DNA of 64,000 nt from Oscillospiraceae bacterium (GTDB lineage: Bacteria > Bacillota > Clostridia > Oscillospirales > Oscillospiraceae): assembly GCA_017415425.1 (NCBI GenBank), contig JAFQGT010000017.1, positions 62,001 to 126,000 of the forward strand, in the 5' to 3' direction. The notes beneath the pieces are model-generated. The model had not been told where the DNA came from and searched no databases. It saw only the letters and a program-made list of their open reading frames with translations. The position numbers and the translations under genes are program-made. Below are positions 40,004-48,060 of the stretch, piece by piece. Each line of letters opens with the position of its first letter. Position 1 is the first letter of the stretch.

Positions 40004-41720
40004 CCTGTACACCCCAAGAGGGGAGCGGCTGCAAACGCCGCCCTGGCAGAGCTATCCCCGCCCCCAAATGAAGCGAGAAAGTTATGTTAACCTAAACGGG
40101 GAGTGGGAGTTTGCGGTGACCCAGACGGCGGACGCGCCCCAAAACTATCCCCATAAGATTTTAGTACCCTTCTGCCCGGAAAGTCTGCTCAGCGGCTTGA
40201 AAATGGAGATCGCTCCCGGCAGTTATCTATTCTACCGCCGCAAACTGCCCCCGCTGGGGGAGCAGACCGGCAAGCGGGTGCTGCTGCATATCGGTGCGGC
40301 GGATCAGGTGGCGGAGGTGTTTGTCAACGGGATTGCCTGCGGCGGTCACACCGGCGGCTACAATGCATTTTTCGTAGATATTACCGAAGCAGTGGCGGAA
40401 GAAAACGAACTGGTGATCCGGGTCTTTGACGACCTGCGGGATACCCGCTTGCCCTACGGCAAGCAGAGCCTTCGCCGGGGCGGTATGTGGTACACCCCCG
40501 TGTCCGGTATTTGGCAGACGGTTTGGCTGGAGGTTGTACCGGAGGACTACATCCGCCGCGTGGATATCCAGACTACTTTGGAGGCGGCCACCGTCACCGT
40601 GACCCCTGCTATGGACGGAACGGTCACTTGCCGGGGTAAGCAATATCCTCTGGCAGCCGGTGTGGCGGTGATCACCCCGGAAGACCCTAAGCTTTGGACA
40701 CCGGAAAATCCGGTGCTGTACCACTTTACAGTGGAAACGGACACGGACCGGTTGGAAAGCTATTTTGCTCTGCGTACCCTGTCGGTAGAGGATTATCAGG
40801 GTATTCCCAGACTGTGTCTGAACGGGCAGCCTTATTTCTTCCACGGCCTGCTGGATCAGGGATACTGGAGCGACGGCATCTACACCCCCGCAGACCCGGA
40901 ATGCTTCGCAGAGGATATTCTGGCGATGAAAGCGCTGGGCTTTAACACTCTCCGCAAGCATATCAAAGTAGAACCGGAGCAGTTTTACTACGATTGCGAC
41001 CGGCTGGGTATGGTAGTGTTTCAGGATATGGTCAACAACGGTGTATACAGTTTTTTCCGGGATACAGCACTGCCCACCCTGGGTATTCAGAAATTAAGTG
41101 ATCAGCACATGCACCGGGATGAGGCCACCCGGCAGGCGTTCCTGACCGCTATGACGGAGACGGTACGACAGCTGGGCAATCACCCCTGCATCTGCTATTG
41201 GACCATCTTTAACGAAGGCTGGGGACAGTTCTGCAGCCGGGATGCCTATCGACAGCTGAAAATGTTGGACAGTACCCGTTTCGTGGATGCTACCTCCGGT
41301 TGGTTCCGCTGGCAGGAAAGCGATGTGGACAGCCGCCATATCTACTTTACTCCCTGGGCAGCCTTAAGGGCAGGGAAGAAGCCGCTGGTGCTCAGCGAGT
41401 TTGGCGGTTATACCTATGCCGTGGAGGACCATCTGTTCAATCCAGAGAAGGTCTACGGTTATAAGACCTGTAAAAGTCTTGAGAACTATCAGCAGGCTAT
41501 GTCGGAGCTGTATGTGATGAAGGTGCTGCCTGCGGTGGAGCGGGGACTGTGCGCCGCTATCTGCACCCAGATCTCCGATGTGGAGGACGAGATCAACGGA
41601 ATGCTGACCTATGACCGGCGGGTCTGCAAGGCAGACGCAGAGGCTATGAATCAGATTGCCGATGCCCTCCGGGAGACATTCTTAACAAGCTGCGGTCTAT
41701 CCACCGATACAGAACCATAG
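39993..41720 (+). CDS. Glycoside hydrolase family 2 enzyme (beta-glucuronidase/beta-galactosidase type)
   Basis: 575 aa cytoplasmic retaining glycosidase. Residues 15-160 are the jelly-roll sugar-binding domain (YVNLNGEWEF, RKLPPL, VFVNG, GGYNAFFVDIT); 165-255 the Ig-like middle domain; 260-560 the TIM barrel with acid/base Glu in YWTIFNEGWG and nucleophile Glu in VLSEFGGYTY. Length and SFRRG-type motifs fit short GH2 enzymes such as beta-glucuronidases. No signal peptide, so the substrate must be imported, in line with the overlapping MFS gene. ATG 39993 follows AAAGGAG. Its 3' end overlaps the convergent membrane gene by 77 bases. Confidence 0.92.
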   Translation: MLNDLYTPRGERLQTPPWQSYPRPQMKRESYVNLNGEWEFAVTQTADAPQNYPHKILVPFCPESLLSGLKMEIAPGSYLFYRRKLPPLGEQTGKRVLLHIGAADQVAEVFVNGIACGGHTGGYNAFFVDITEAVAEENELVIRVFDDLRDTRLPYGKQSLRRGGMWYTPVSGIWQTVWLEVVPEDYIRRVDIQTTLEAATVTVTPAMDGTVTCRGKQYPLAAGVAVITPEDPKLWTPENPVLYHFTVETDTDRLESYFALRTLSVEDYQGIPRLCLNGQPYFFHGLLDQGYWSDGIYTPADPECFAEDILAMKALGFNTLRKHIKVEPEQFYYDCDRLGMVVFQDMVNNGVYSFFRDTALPTLGIQKLSDQHMHRDEATRQAFLTAMTETVRQLGNHPCICYWTIFNEGWGQFCSRDAYRQLKMLDSTRFVDATSGWFRWQESDVDSRHIYFTPWAALRAGKKPLVLSEFGGYTYAVEDHLFNPEKVYGYKTCKSLENYQQAMSELYVMKVLPAVERGLCAAICTQISDVEDEINGMLTYDRRVCKADAEAMNQIADALRETFLTSCGLSTDTEP

Positions 41721-42054
41721 CTCCCAAGCTTAAGGGCACCCAAAACAGAAAAAAGGGCAGGCAGATCTGTCCGTGGAAGTTCAGCGGCAGATGCCGGTAG
41801 TCCCAGATCTGATACTTTCGATTGAACAGAAGTCCTGCCAGCAACTCGATCATCGTAATGACCCCTGCTCCTGCAAGACCCCGCAGGAACAGGGGCAGCC
41901 GGGGCTGTGTTCTGCCCAGTCTGCCCAGCAGGAGAAAGCAGCAACCCCCTGCCAGAAACATACTGATGTGGCTCCAACCCCGCCAAAGGAATTCCAGCAC
42001 CACATAGCCGGTGCCGCCAATGCAAAACAGAAAGAATTTTCTAACGATTCCCAT
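41644..42054 (-). CDS. Putative ABC-transporter type IV (CmpB-like) membrane protein
   Basis: 136 aa with four hydrophobic segments. The pattern MIELLAGLLFNRKYQIWDYRHLPLNFHGQICLPFFLFWVPLS is that of the small Clostridia membrane family annotated as putative ABC-transporter type IV (PF06541). Its real role is unknown. ATG 42054 follows GAGGTGA by six bases. The last 77 bases overlap the GH2 gene in the opposite direction, an unusual but coding-supported convergence: both proteins have full family features in the overlap or just before it. Confidence 0.78.
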   Translation of the reverse strand: MGIVRKFFLFCIGGTGYVVLEFLWRGWSHISMFLAGGCCFLLLGRLGRTQPRLPLFLRGLAGAGVITMIELLAGLLFNRKYQIWDYRHLPLNFHGQICLPFFLFWVPLSLGAMVLYRWIDRSLLRMSPGGHRQSDS

Positions 42055-42111
42055 AAAATCACCTCAAAATCAGCATCCCCAAAAAAAGTTCAAAAAATAC
42101 GAAACTTTACC

Positions 42112-42140
42112 TTGACAAAAGGAAAAACCCTGTATATAAT
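42112..42140 (+). promoter_or_regulatory. Consensus promoter of the tRNA-Met/tRNA-Glu operon
   Basis: -35 TTGACA (42112-42117), 17-base spacer, -10 TATAAT (42135-42140): exact consensus, 44 bases before tRNA-Met. Confidence 0.93.
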
Positions 42141-42183
42141 AACAAAGCTGATTTTGGAATTACCCAGATCGGCAGCCATCTAT

Positions 42184-42259
42184 GGCGGCGTAACTCAGCT
42201 GGTAGAGTACCCGGTTCATACCCGGTATGTCACCTGTTCGAATCAGGTCGCCGCTACCA
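42184..42259 (+). tRNA. tRNA-Met (anticodon CAU)
   Basis: 76 nt with encoded CCA. Acceptor GGCGGCG pairs with CGCCGCT (first pair G-U), D-arm ACTC/GAGT, anticodon loop TTCATAC with anticodon CAT, T-arm ACCTG TTCGAAT CAGGT. The elongator-type start pair suggests elongator Met; tRNA-Ile2 (lysidine-modified CAU) cannot be fully excluded. Confidence 0.93.
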
Positions 42260-42334
42260 GGCCCGTTGGTCAAGCGGTTAAGACACCGCCCTTTCACGGC
42301 GGTAACATGGGTTCGATTCCCGTACGGGTCACCA
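42260..42334 (+). tRNA. tRNA-Glu (anticodon UUC)
   Basis: 75 nt with encoded CCA. Acceptor GGCCCGT pairs with ACGGGTC; anticodon stem CCGCC/GGCGG encloses CTTTCAC with anticodon TTC; T-arm TGGG TTCGATT CCCG. Its first base directly follows the CCA of tRNA-Met, with no spacer. Confidence 0.97.
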
Positions 42335-42391
42335 TGACGCGCAAATACGAACCCTGCACATTGTGAGGAATGTATTTGCGTTCACTGAAAG

Positions 42392-42425
42392 AATCCCACC
42401 TGAGTAATCAGGTGGGATTTCTTTT
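42392..42425 (+). terminator. Terminator of the tRNA operon
   Basis: AATCCCACCTGA (42392-42403), GTAA loop, TCAGGTGGGATT (42408-42419), then TCTTTT. An outer pair CGCAAATAC/GTATTTGCG lies between it and tRNA-Glu. Confidence 0.93.
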
Positions 42426-42487
42426 GCTCAAATAACATTGATTCCCGTGGTTTTCCTGATAAACAGGATGAACCGCGGGATTTTTCT

Positions 42488-43000
42488 TTATGACACTGGA
42501 ACGCTCTCCGCCATCCGGAATATGCTTTCCTCGGATATAGCCTCAGCCGAATATTCAATCACGCAACTAAGCTCCGGAGATAATGTCCAGCAAAGGTAGG
42601 ATTGGTCTCCCAACTTGCACAGGAAAGCATCATACTCATTTACCCTGCATTCCCGTTTATTCCCGATCAACTCCGGATCTATCACCATACCGATTGCATT
42701 TATGTCCAATCCGGTATGGTCACCAGACTCATTTTCGAGGTATGCGGTCTGAATGCAATAATAGACGATGGTATTGCCTTCAGAATCAGTATAGGTGAAT
42801 GGTCTGACTTTGGCAACAGACTGACACTCGTAGTCCTCATCCACTTCCTTCAGCGCATTCTCCACCTTGTAGATTTCCTTAGCGATCTGCCAGTTGGGAT
42901 CATTTTCTCGCTTTTGAACTTCAATGTACCGTATAATACCAACGATCATCATTAGACCTACAACAAATATCCCTGCGATCCACAGATTTTTCTTCTTCAT
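42488..43000 (-). CDS. Hypothetical membrane-anchored protein
   Basis: 170 aa, no family recognised. Residues 1-5 are basic and 6-24 form a single hydrophobic span (LWIAGIFVVGLMMIVGIIRYI), so the remaining 145 residues would face outside. The soluble part has several aromatic strands and four cysteines (YECQSV, YYCIQT, FLCKLG, YLCWTLS, SCVIEYS region), which could form disulfides. ATG 43000 overlaps the stop of the SLOG gene by four bases, so it is translated with it. It belongs to the accessory patch behind the tRNA genes. Confidence 0.6.
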   Translation of the reverse strand: MKKKNLWIAGIFVVGLMMIVGIIRYIEVQKRENDPNWQIAKEIYKVENALKEVDEDYECQSVAKVRPFTYTDSEGNTIVYYCIQTAYLENESGDHTGLDINAIGMVIDPELIGNKRECRVNEYDAFLCKLGDQSYLCWTLSPELSCVIEYSAEAISEESIFRMAESVPVS

Positions 43001-43473
43001 TCTGTTCCAACCTCACTCTCTCCAATGTTAATGATCTGTATTAGTCCTTTTGCTTCTCGCCGCTGGGCATACTCCAGCAGATTTCTGGAATTGCTGGCAC
43101 CATGACGGACATAACAAACCAACCAATCACAAGTGTCTACCATGATTTGATTGGTACGCACAATTGCGTATCTCCTTGGGGTGTTTTCCAATCCCTCAGG
43201 GTGATATGTTCCGTCGAATCCATCCGGTGTTGGAACAGCTCTCTCGGCAGGATGGTAAGGCAATACAAGCATCAGGGTAGTGTCCGGACACTTCTGTTTT
43301 GCCAGCTTGACGGCAGCGGCAGCAATCCGGTCAAAGCCGCCATATCCACCCACATAGAAATAGCGAACATTCTCTCCTGTAACCAACCGATCAATTACCA
43401 ATCCCAGTCTGGGAAGCAACCGTTCATCCGCCTCTCTGTGACCGATAAAGAAACAGCTTTTCCACTTTGACAT
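42997..43473 (-). CDS. SLOG-family (YpsA/DUF1273-like) protein
   Basis: 158 aa Rossmann-like protein. The start CFFIGHREADERLLPRL matches the (C/S)xxGHR signature of the DUF1273/SLOG group; YVGGYGGFDRIAAAAVKLAKQ forms the nucleotide-binding strand-loop-helix, and NQIMVDTCDWLVCYVRHGASNSRNLLEYAQRR the second half. SLOG proteins are thought to sense or process nucleotide-derived ligands and are often part of defence or mobile loci. It heads a two-gene unit with the membrane-anchored hypothetical protein and is divergent from an XRE regulator. ATG 43473 has only a weak ribosome site. Confidence 0.75.
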   Translation of the reverse strand: MSKWKSCFFIGHREADERLLPRLGLVIDRLVTGENVRYFYVGGYGGFDRIAAAAVKLAKQKCPDTTLMLVLPYHPAERAVPTPDGFDGTYHPEGLENTPRRYAIVRTNQIMVDTCDWLVCYVRHGASNSRNLLEYAQRREAKGLIQIINIGESEVGTE

Positions 43474-43497
43474 ATACTATCAGCACTCCGATAACGA

Positions 43498-43573
43498 ATA
43501 TTGATATTTATAGTATATATCCCCATTGAAACAATATCAATAGTCTGTGGATAATCAATTTCTATATTTATAG
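43498..43573. promoter_or_regulatory. Divergent promoter region with repeats, probable XRE operators
   Basis: Plus-strand promoter: -35 TTGAAA (43526-43531), 18 bases, -10 GATAAT (43550-43555). TATTGATATT (43498-43507) and AATATCAATA (43533-43542) are inverted copies, the second inside the promoter spacer. ATATTTATAG occurs twice, exactly 60 bases apart (43504 and 43564). The layout fits autorepression by the XRE protein. Confidence 0.5.
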
Positions 43574-43607
43574 ACTAGATATATCGCAGAAAGGGTGTGT
43601 TTCGTCT

Positions 43608-43946
43608 ATGAGTGAAATCGCAAAAGCTGTTGGTCAGAGAATCAGAAATTACCGGACAAGAGCCGGATTCAGTCAGGAGAAGTTGGCAGAGATGTCCGGC
43701 TGCCATCCCACATATATCGGTCAGCTGGAACGTGGCGAAAAGAATGCCACCATTGAAAGTATTGAGAAAATTGCCACCGCACTCAACCTCCCTATGTCCA
43801 AACTGTTTGAGCAGTTGGGTGGACAGGATGATGGCAGCAGAAATATCCCTCTGGAGTGTTATGAATTTCTTTCTGCCAAGACACCCGATGAGCAGGAACA
43901 GCTGTTCAAGATCCTGTTGGAAATGGATAAATACAGATCCAAATAA
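43608..43946 (+). CDS. XRE-family helix-turn-helix regulator
   Basis: 112 aa. Residues 5-65 form a Cro/CI-type helix-turn-helix: VGQRIRNYRTRAGFSQEKLAEMSGCHPTYIGQLERGEKNATIESIEKIATAL. The C-terminal 40 residues are a short helical tail that may mediate dimers. It is close to the small regulators found on integrative elements and next to restriction or defence genes. Start ATG 43608; the AAAGGG site is 12 bases away, longer than usual. Divergent from the SLOG gene with repeated sites between them, so it probably represses both. Confidence 0.88.
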   Translation: MSEIAKAVGQRIRNYRTRAGFSQEKLAEMSGCHPTYIGQLERGEKNATIESIEKIATALNLPMSKLFEQLGGQDDGSRNIPLECYEFLSAKTPDEQEQLFKILLEMDKYRSK

Positions 43947-43951
43947 TTGAT

Positions 43952-43988
43952 AAGAGGATGCAGCCTTTCTTGGCAGCATCCTCTTTTT
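43952..43988 (+). terminator. Terminator of the XRE gene
   Basis: AAGAGGATGC (43952-43961) pairs with GCATCCTCTT (43976-43985), followed by TTTG. Confidence 0.88.
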
Positions 43989-43989
43989 G

Positions 43990-44460
43990 CTGGAATTGTG
44001 TGTTTGGTTTTGTGACTGCCGGGGGGTGTGTTGGAACAGCGACCACCATTGATTTTGGTAAGCAGACAAGATTATCTGCCTGCACGGGAGGGGCATGTAT
44101 CGGAACTGGAAGCAGGACCGGTCTTGCCCCTCCCATGCCTGTTCTGCTCGGACATTTGCAGAGGCAAATTGTCCTCTCAGAACCCCTTTGAAATCCGTAT
44201 TTTTTGACTGCGGGGACTACGTCTGGCAAAATCAGTCTGGTGCAAATAACGGCAACTTGTATCGGTCTGGGAGATTTTCTCCATGGCACTTTTGAGCCGA
44301 CCATGGTTTTGTCCTTTTCGGACCAAATATTTCGCACTTTTTAAGGTGTAAACAGACGAGCATTCCCATCTCTGCCATACTTATTCTGCCCAGTTATCTT
44401 CATATGTGAAACGTGTATACACAATACGATTATCATTGAAAAAGGTACCTTCGGATTTGT
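43990..44460. other. 470-base stretch without an assignable gene
   Basis: Open frames exist on both strands (for example 43906-44337 minus and 43958-44191 plus), but none has a ribosome site and the translations look like low-complexity shadows rich in Pro or Gly/Thr. A region near 44090-44140 has inverted GGGAGGGGCATG / CATGGGAGGGGC-type copies (GGGAGGGGCATG at about 44090 and GCCCCTCCCATG at about 44126). It may be the eroded remnant of a mobile element. Confidence 0.4.
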
Positions 44461-44465
44461 GTGTT

Positions 44466-45026
44466 TCATAGGATCAAATTAGCTTGGTCAATAATCCTGA
44501 AAACTTCAAAATATCGGTTCTCCATGGGAATCCATTCTTCAAAGAACCGTTTGTGGAGAAATACGGGGCGCTCCAGAATTCGCTTTCGTTGGGTTTCTTC
44601 ATCAACGGTCAGAATGATCTTCAGATCGTAGGGGTTGCCGAAATAGGGATGGTGGCTGTATGTGCCTTCTATGATGTTCAGCTTTTTGGGAGCAGCAGTA
44701 ACAGGCGCGGCAAGGGTAAAGGTGCTGCAATCAAAGGGGCGGTAGGAAAAAGCCTTTCCGGATTTCAGCGGAAGCAGAACTTCCTCCCGGAATCTCTCAT
44801 AGTCCACATTGCCGCCCACCTCCGCAAACCGCTCCGGCGTTCTCTGCTGTGGGCGGAGGAAAAAGTCGTCCATGTGGAATACATTGCAATCGTAGATCTC
44901 TGCCAGGTTGGAAGCCAAGGTTGTCTTGCCGGAAGTGCATTTGCCATCGATGGCTACCATCACAAAATTCTTTTCCTCTAGCAGTGTAGCAATCTGCTTT
45001 TTCAACGTTTCCAATATTGTATCCAT
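44466..45026 (-). CDS. P-loop uridine-kinase-like protein
   Basis: 186 aa nucleoside/nucleotide kinase-like protein. Walker A is AIDGKCTSGKTTLAS near residue 28; a lid and Walker B-like strands follow (DCNVFHMDDFFL, LNIIEGTYSHHPYF), matching the uridine kinase superfamily that phosphorylates small molecules with ATP. RKRILERP gives the lid arginines. The substrate is not known; the family includes many stand-alone members annotated only as uridine kinase-like. ATG 45026 follows GGGAGG by seven bases; a GTG 24 bases upstream overlaps the ribosome site and is rejected. Divergent from the ABC importer operon. Confidence 0.83.
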   Translation of the reverse strand: MDTILETLKKQIATLLEEKNFVMVAIDGKCTSGKTTLASNLAEIYDCNVFHMDDFFLRPQQRTPERFAEVGGNVDYERFREEVLLPLKSGKAFSYRPFDCSTFTLAAPVTAAPKKLNIIEGTYSHHPYFGNPYDLKIILTVDEETQRKRILERPVFLHKRFFEEWIPMENRYFEVFRIIDQANLIL

Positions 45027-45051
45027 AGGGCTGCCTCCCAACGTTTTCACT

Positions 45052-45080
45052 ATTGTAATGCGAATAGAATTTTCTCACAA
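45052..45080 (-). promoter_or_regulatory. Promoter of the uridine-kinase-like gene
   Basis: Minus strand: -35 TTGTGA (45075-45080), 17-base spacer, -10 TACAAT (45052-45057). Confidence 0.65.
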
Positions 45081-45088
45081 CCCCCTCC

Positions 45089-45126
45089 GGGGGATATTGA
45101 TAAAAATTTATCGAAAAATATCCCCC
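45089..45126. promoter_or_regulatory. Nested palindrome between divergent promoters
   Basis: GGGGGATATT (45089-45098) and AATATCCCCC (45117-45126) enclose GATAAA (45099-45104) and TTTATC (45107-45112). It lies between the -35 boxes of the kinase gene and the ABC importer operon, eight bases from each, and is a good candidate operator for the importer's regulator. Confidence 0.6.
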
Positions 45127-45134
45127 CACCCGGC

Positions 45135-45163
45135 TTGTGGCAGCCCTTGCCGCATTTTATAAT
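45135..45163 (+). promoter_or_regulatory. Promoter of the ABC importer/FmdE operon
   Basis: -35 TTGTGG (45135-45140), 17-base spacer, -10 TATAAT (45158-45163). No cobalamin riboswitch is visible in the 30-base leader. Confidence 0.65.
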
Positions 45164-45194
45164 TACTGCAATAAACAATGGGAGGAAAAGTCCT

Positions 45195-46277
45195 ATGAAG
45201 AAAATCGTCGCTTTGATTTTAGCTGTGCTTATTTGTATCGGATTGCTTGCAGGCTGCGATTCCGGCGAAGCCGACCCCCGGAACAGCAGAATCATCACCG
45301 ATGGATCAGGCCGTCAGGTGGAAGTGCCGGAAAAAGTGGAATCTATCGTTTGCGTGGGTGTTGGCGCTCTGCGCTACACCTGTTATGTAGGCGCACAAGA
45401 CCTGGTGGTTGGCGTTGAAGACTATGAAGTAAAACCCGGCATGTCCCGGCTTTACAACTATGTTAATTTTGATAAGTTCAAGGATCTGCCGGTAATCGGC
45501 ACCAATGGGCAGCCTTACACAGAGGAGATCATCAACCTTGCTCCGGATGTGATTGTCATGAGCGCCTATGCATCTGTAGAAGCTGATGATCTGCAGACCA
45601 AGACTGGCACACCTGTCGTGGTGGTTCCCGGCAGCGACACCACTCTGGATGATGCCGCTTATGAAACCATTCGTATTATGGGTCAGCTTTACGGCATGGA
45701 AAACCGGGCAACGGAACTGACAAATTACTTAAAGGGCATTCAAAAGGATCTGGATGATAGAACCAAAGACATTCCCGACAGTGAAAAGCCTTCCGTTTAC
45801 GTGGCGGGTGTTTCCTTTAAGGGCGCTCACGGATTCGAGGGTACTGAAAGCTACTATGGTCCTTTTGAACTGATTCATGCCAACAACCTGGCCAATACCA
45901 CCGGACAGACCGGCGCCTTTGACATTGATCTGGAGCAGGTTCTTTCCTGGGATCCTGAGATTATCTTCCTGGATTTCAACGGCATGGATCTGATTAACGA
46001 GGACTATGCCACGAATCCTGATTATTACAATTCTCTGACTGCTGTTCAGGAAGGCTGGGTCTATTCTCAGATTTCCTTCCGTTCCTCCGCATCCAATTTG
46101 GAAACAGCGTTGGCTGACGCTTATTACGCAGCCTGCATCCTGTATCCGGAGCAGTTCAAGGATGTAGACCCGGTGGCAAAGGCAGGAGAGATTTTCGAGA
46201 AGCTTCTGGGAACAAATCCCTACGAAGACCTGAAGGAGGCCGGTTATGAATTCCGTCCCATCAAAATTGGAGAATAA
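45195..46277 (+). CDS. ABC transporter substrate-binding lipoprotein (BtuF/FecB type)
   Basis: 360 aa. Signal peptide with lipobox LLAGC (Cys near residue 20), so it is anchored to the outer face of the membrane. The mature part is a two-lobed helical-backbone binding protein of the TroA/BtuF/FhuD superfamily: RIITDGSGRQVEVPEKVESIVCVG at the start, EEIINLAPDVIVMSAYAS in lobe one and LSWDPEIIFLDFNG in lobe two. Ligand could be a corrinoid, heme or iron chelate; the cobalamin-rich neighbourhood favours a corrinoid but does not prove it. ATG 45195 follows GGGAGGAAAA. The gene overlaps the permease by 32 bases. Confidence 0.9.
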   Translation: MKKIVALILAVLICIGLLAGCDSGEADPRNSRIITDGSGRQVEVPEKVESIVCVGVGALRYTCYVGAQDLVVGVEDYEVKPGMSRLYNYVNFDKFKDLPVIGTNGQPYTEEIINLAPDVIVMSAYASVEADDLQTKTGTPVVVVPGSDTTLDDAAYETIRIMGQLYGMENRATELTNYLKGIQKDLDDRTKDIPDSEKPSVYVAGVSFKGAHGFEGTESYYGPFELIHANNLANTTGQTGAFDIDLEQVLSWDPEIIFLDFNGMDLINEDYATNPDYYNSLTAVQEGWVYSQISFRSSASNLETALADAYYAACILYPEQFKDVDPVAKAGEIFEKLLGTNPYEDLKEAGYEFRPIKIGE

Positions 46278-47298
46278 TGTAGACGAGCTTTATAGAAAGA
46301 ATCAAGTCAAAAGCATCAGTTTTTTGGTTATCTTAAGCGGTGTTTTGCTGCTGGCGATTCTGCTGAGCCTGCGGGCAGGTTCCTATGAAACTCCCATTGG
46401 GGAATTAATCAAAGGCATCTTTGGCTTGTCCACAGATAGAAAGATTAATATCGTTGTGCGCAACAACCGCCTGCCCCGGATTCTTACAGCAATCCTTGCC
46501 GGCGGCGGCTTGGGACTAGCAGGCTGTATCCTGCAGGCAGTGCTGCGCAATCCCTTGGCTTCATCCTCTACCTTGGGTGTATCTCAGGGCGCGACCTTTG
46601 GCGCCGCATTCGCTATTGTTGTGTTGGGATTGGGCGCTACGGATGGCTTTGGTATCCCGCTGTGTGCGTTTGTCGGATCCATTGCAGTTGCCTTGGTAAT
46701 TCTTGGCCTGAGCAAGTTCCGGCAGGTATCTCCGGAGGGTATCGTGTTGGCAGGCGTGGCCATCAGTTCTATGTTCACCGGCGCAACCACCCTCATCCAA
46801 TACTTTGCCGATGAAGTACAGCTTTCCACCTTGGTGTTCTGGACCTTTGGTGATCTTGGCAGCACCGGCTGGAAAGATTTGGGCGGTATGGCCGTAATTG
46901 TGGCGCTTCTGTGCGTGTATTGCTTTGCCCACCGCTGGGATTACAATGCCCTCTTAAGCGGTGAGGAAACGGCCATCAGCCTTGGTATCAATGTGAAGCG
47001 GCTGACCCTTGTGGGCATGGTGCTGTGCTGTCTAACCAGCTCCGTGGTGGTTTCCAATGTGGGTCTCATCAGCTTTATAGGTCTGGTTGCACCCCACATC
47101 GTTCGGATGGTGGTTGGCAACAACCATGTTTATCTGATCCCCGGCTCTATTCTGGGCGGTGCGACACTGCTCCTGTTGGGTGACCTGTTTGCAAGGACCG
47201 TCATCAGTCCGGTGATCCTGCCCATTGGCGCCATCACCTCTTTCCTTGGCGGCCCGCTGTTCCTTTACCTGCTGTTCAAAGGAGGTAAGAAGCAATGA
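46246..47298 (+). CDS. FecCD/BtuC-type ABC permease
   Basis: 350 aa integral membrane permease with about ten spans. Family signatures: RLPRILTAILAGGGLGLAGCILQAVLRNPLASSSTLGVSQGA near residue 75, FWTFGDLGSTGWKDL in the middle, and the coupling helix region GLVAPHIVRMVVGNNHVYLIPGSILGGATLLLLGD near residue 280. It forms the homodimeric channel of a BtuCDF/FhuBCD-type importer. ATG 46246 lies inside the end of the binding-protein gene, with GGAGG five bases upstream, an arrangement that couples translation. The stop overlaps the ATPase start by four bases. Confidence 0.95.
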   Translation: MNSVPSKLENNVDELYRKNQVKSISFLVILSGVLLLAILLSLRAGSYETPIGELIKGIFGLSTDRKINIVVRNNRLPRILTAILAGGGLGLAGCILQAVLRNPLASSSTLGVSQGATFGAAFAIVVLGLGATDGFGIPLCAFVGSIAVALVILGLSKFRQVSPEGIVLAGVAISSMFTGATTLIQYFADEVQLSTLVFWTFGDLGSTGWKDLGGMAVIVALLCVYCFAHRWDYNALLSGEETAISLGINVKRLTLVGMVLCCLTSSVVVSNVGLISFIGLVAPHIVRMVVGNNHVYLIPGSILGGATLLLLGDLFARTVISPVILPIGAITSFLGGPLFLYLLFKGGKKQ

Positions 47299-48050
47299 TG
47301 CAAGTAAAAAAGCTAAGTTATCATTACAAGGGTTGTCCGGAAGTGTTGAAGGATGTATCCTTCGATATCGAACCCGGCAAATTTCTGGCAATACTGGGCA
47401 ACAACGGTGTTGGTAAAAGCACCTTGCTCAAATGCTTTAACCATATTCTGAAGCCGGATTCCGGCGAGGTAATTCTGGATGGGGAGAATCTGCTGAAGCA
47501 ACCGCCCCGTGAAGTGGCAAAGAAGGTCGCCTTTGTTTCCCAGAGCGTACCCAGCACCCAGATGACTGTTCACGATGTGGTGATGCTGGGCCGCAGACCC
47601 TATATGAAATGGGGTTTTACTGAAGAAGACCACAACATCGTCCACGAATCCATGCACCGGCTGGATGTAGAGGATATGCGGGGCAGGTTCTTAAATCAGC
47701 TTTCCGGCGGTGAAAAACAAAAGGTCATGCTTGCCCGTGCGTTGGCGCAGCAGCCAAAAGCACTGCTGCTGGACGAGCCTACCAGCGCGCTGGATATTCA
47801 GAATCAGTATCAGGTTCTGAAGCTGGTGCGGGAATTCTGCCACAAGGACAATATGATCGCCGTGGTGGTCATCCACGATCTGAATTTGGCACTGCGTTTC
47901 TGTGACTGCTTCCTTCTGCTTAAAGACGGACAGGTCTACCGACACGGTGACCGCAGTATTCTGGACAGTACCGCGCTAAAAGAAGTTTATGGTGTGGACG
48001 CAAAAGTAGTGGAAATAGAAGGCCGGCACATGGTGCTGGTGGACGAATAA
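47295..48050 (+). CDS. ABC transporter ATPase (FecE/BtuD type)
   Basis: 251 aa nucleotide-binding subunit. Walker A GNNGVGKST (near residue 38), Q-loop FVSQSVPSTQM, signature LSGGEKQKVMLARAL, Walker B LLLDEPTSALD and switch His in VVVIHDLNLALRF are all intact. The mix of motifs is typical of iron-siderophore and cobalamin importers. Translation is coupled to the permease by ATGA. With the binding protein and permease it makes a complete importer. Confidence 0.96.
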   Translation: MMQVKKLSYHYKGCPEVLKDVSFDIEPGKFLAILGNNGVGKSTLLKCFNHILKPDSGEVILDGENLLKQPPREVAKKVAFVSQSVPSTQMTVHDVVMLGRRPYMKWGFTEEDHNIVHESMHRLDVEDMRGRFLNQLSGGEKQKVMLARALAQQPKALLLDEPTSALDIQNQYQVLKLVREFCHKDNMIAVVVIHDLNLALRFCDCFLLLKDGQVYRHGDRSILDSTALKEVYGVDAKVVEIEGRHMVLVDE

Positions 48051-48060
48051 GGAGGAAAAT

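Noticed and set aside
42441-42450. GATTCCCGT after the tRNA operon as a duplicated tRNA-Glu end (att site)
   Set aside because: Only nine bases match and they lie inside a terminator-like hairpin; too short to support integration.
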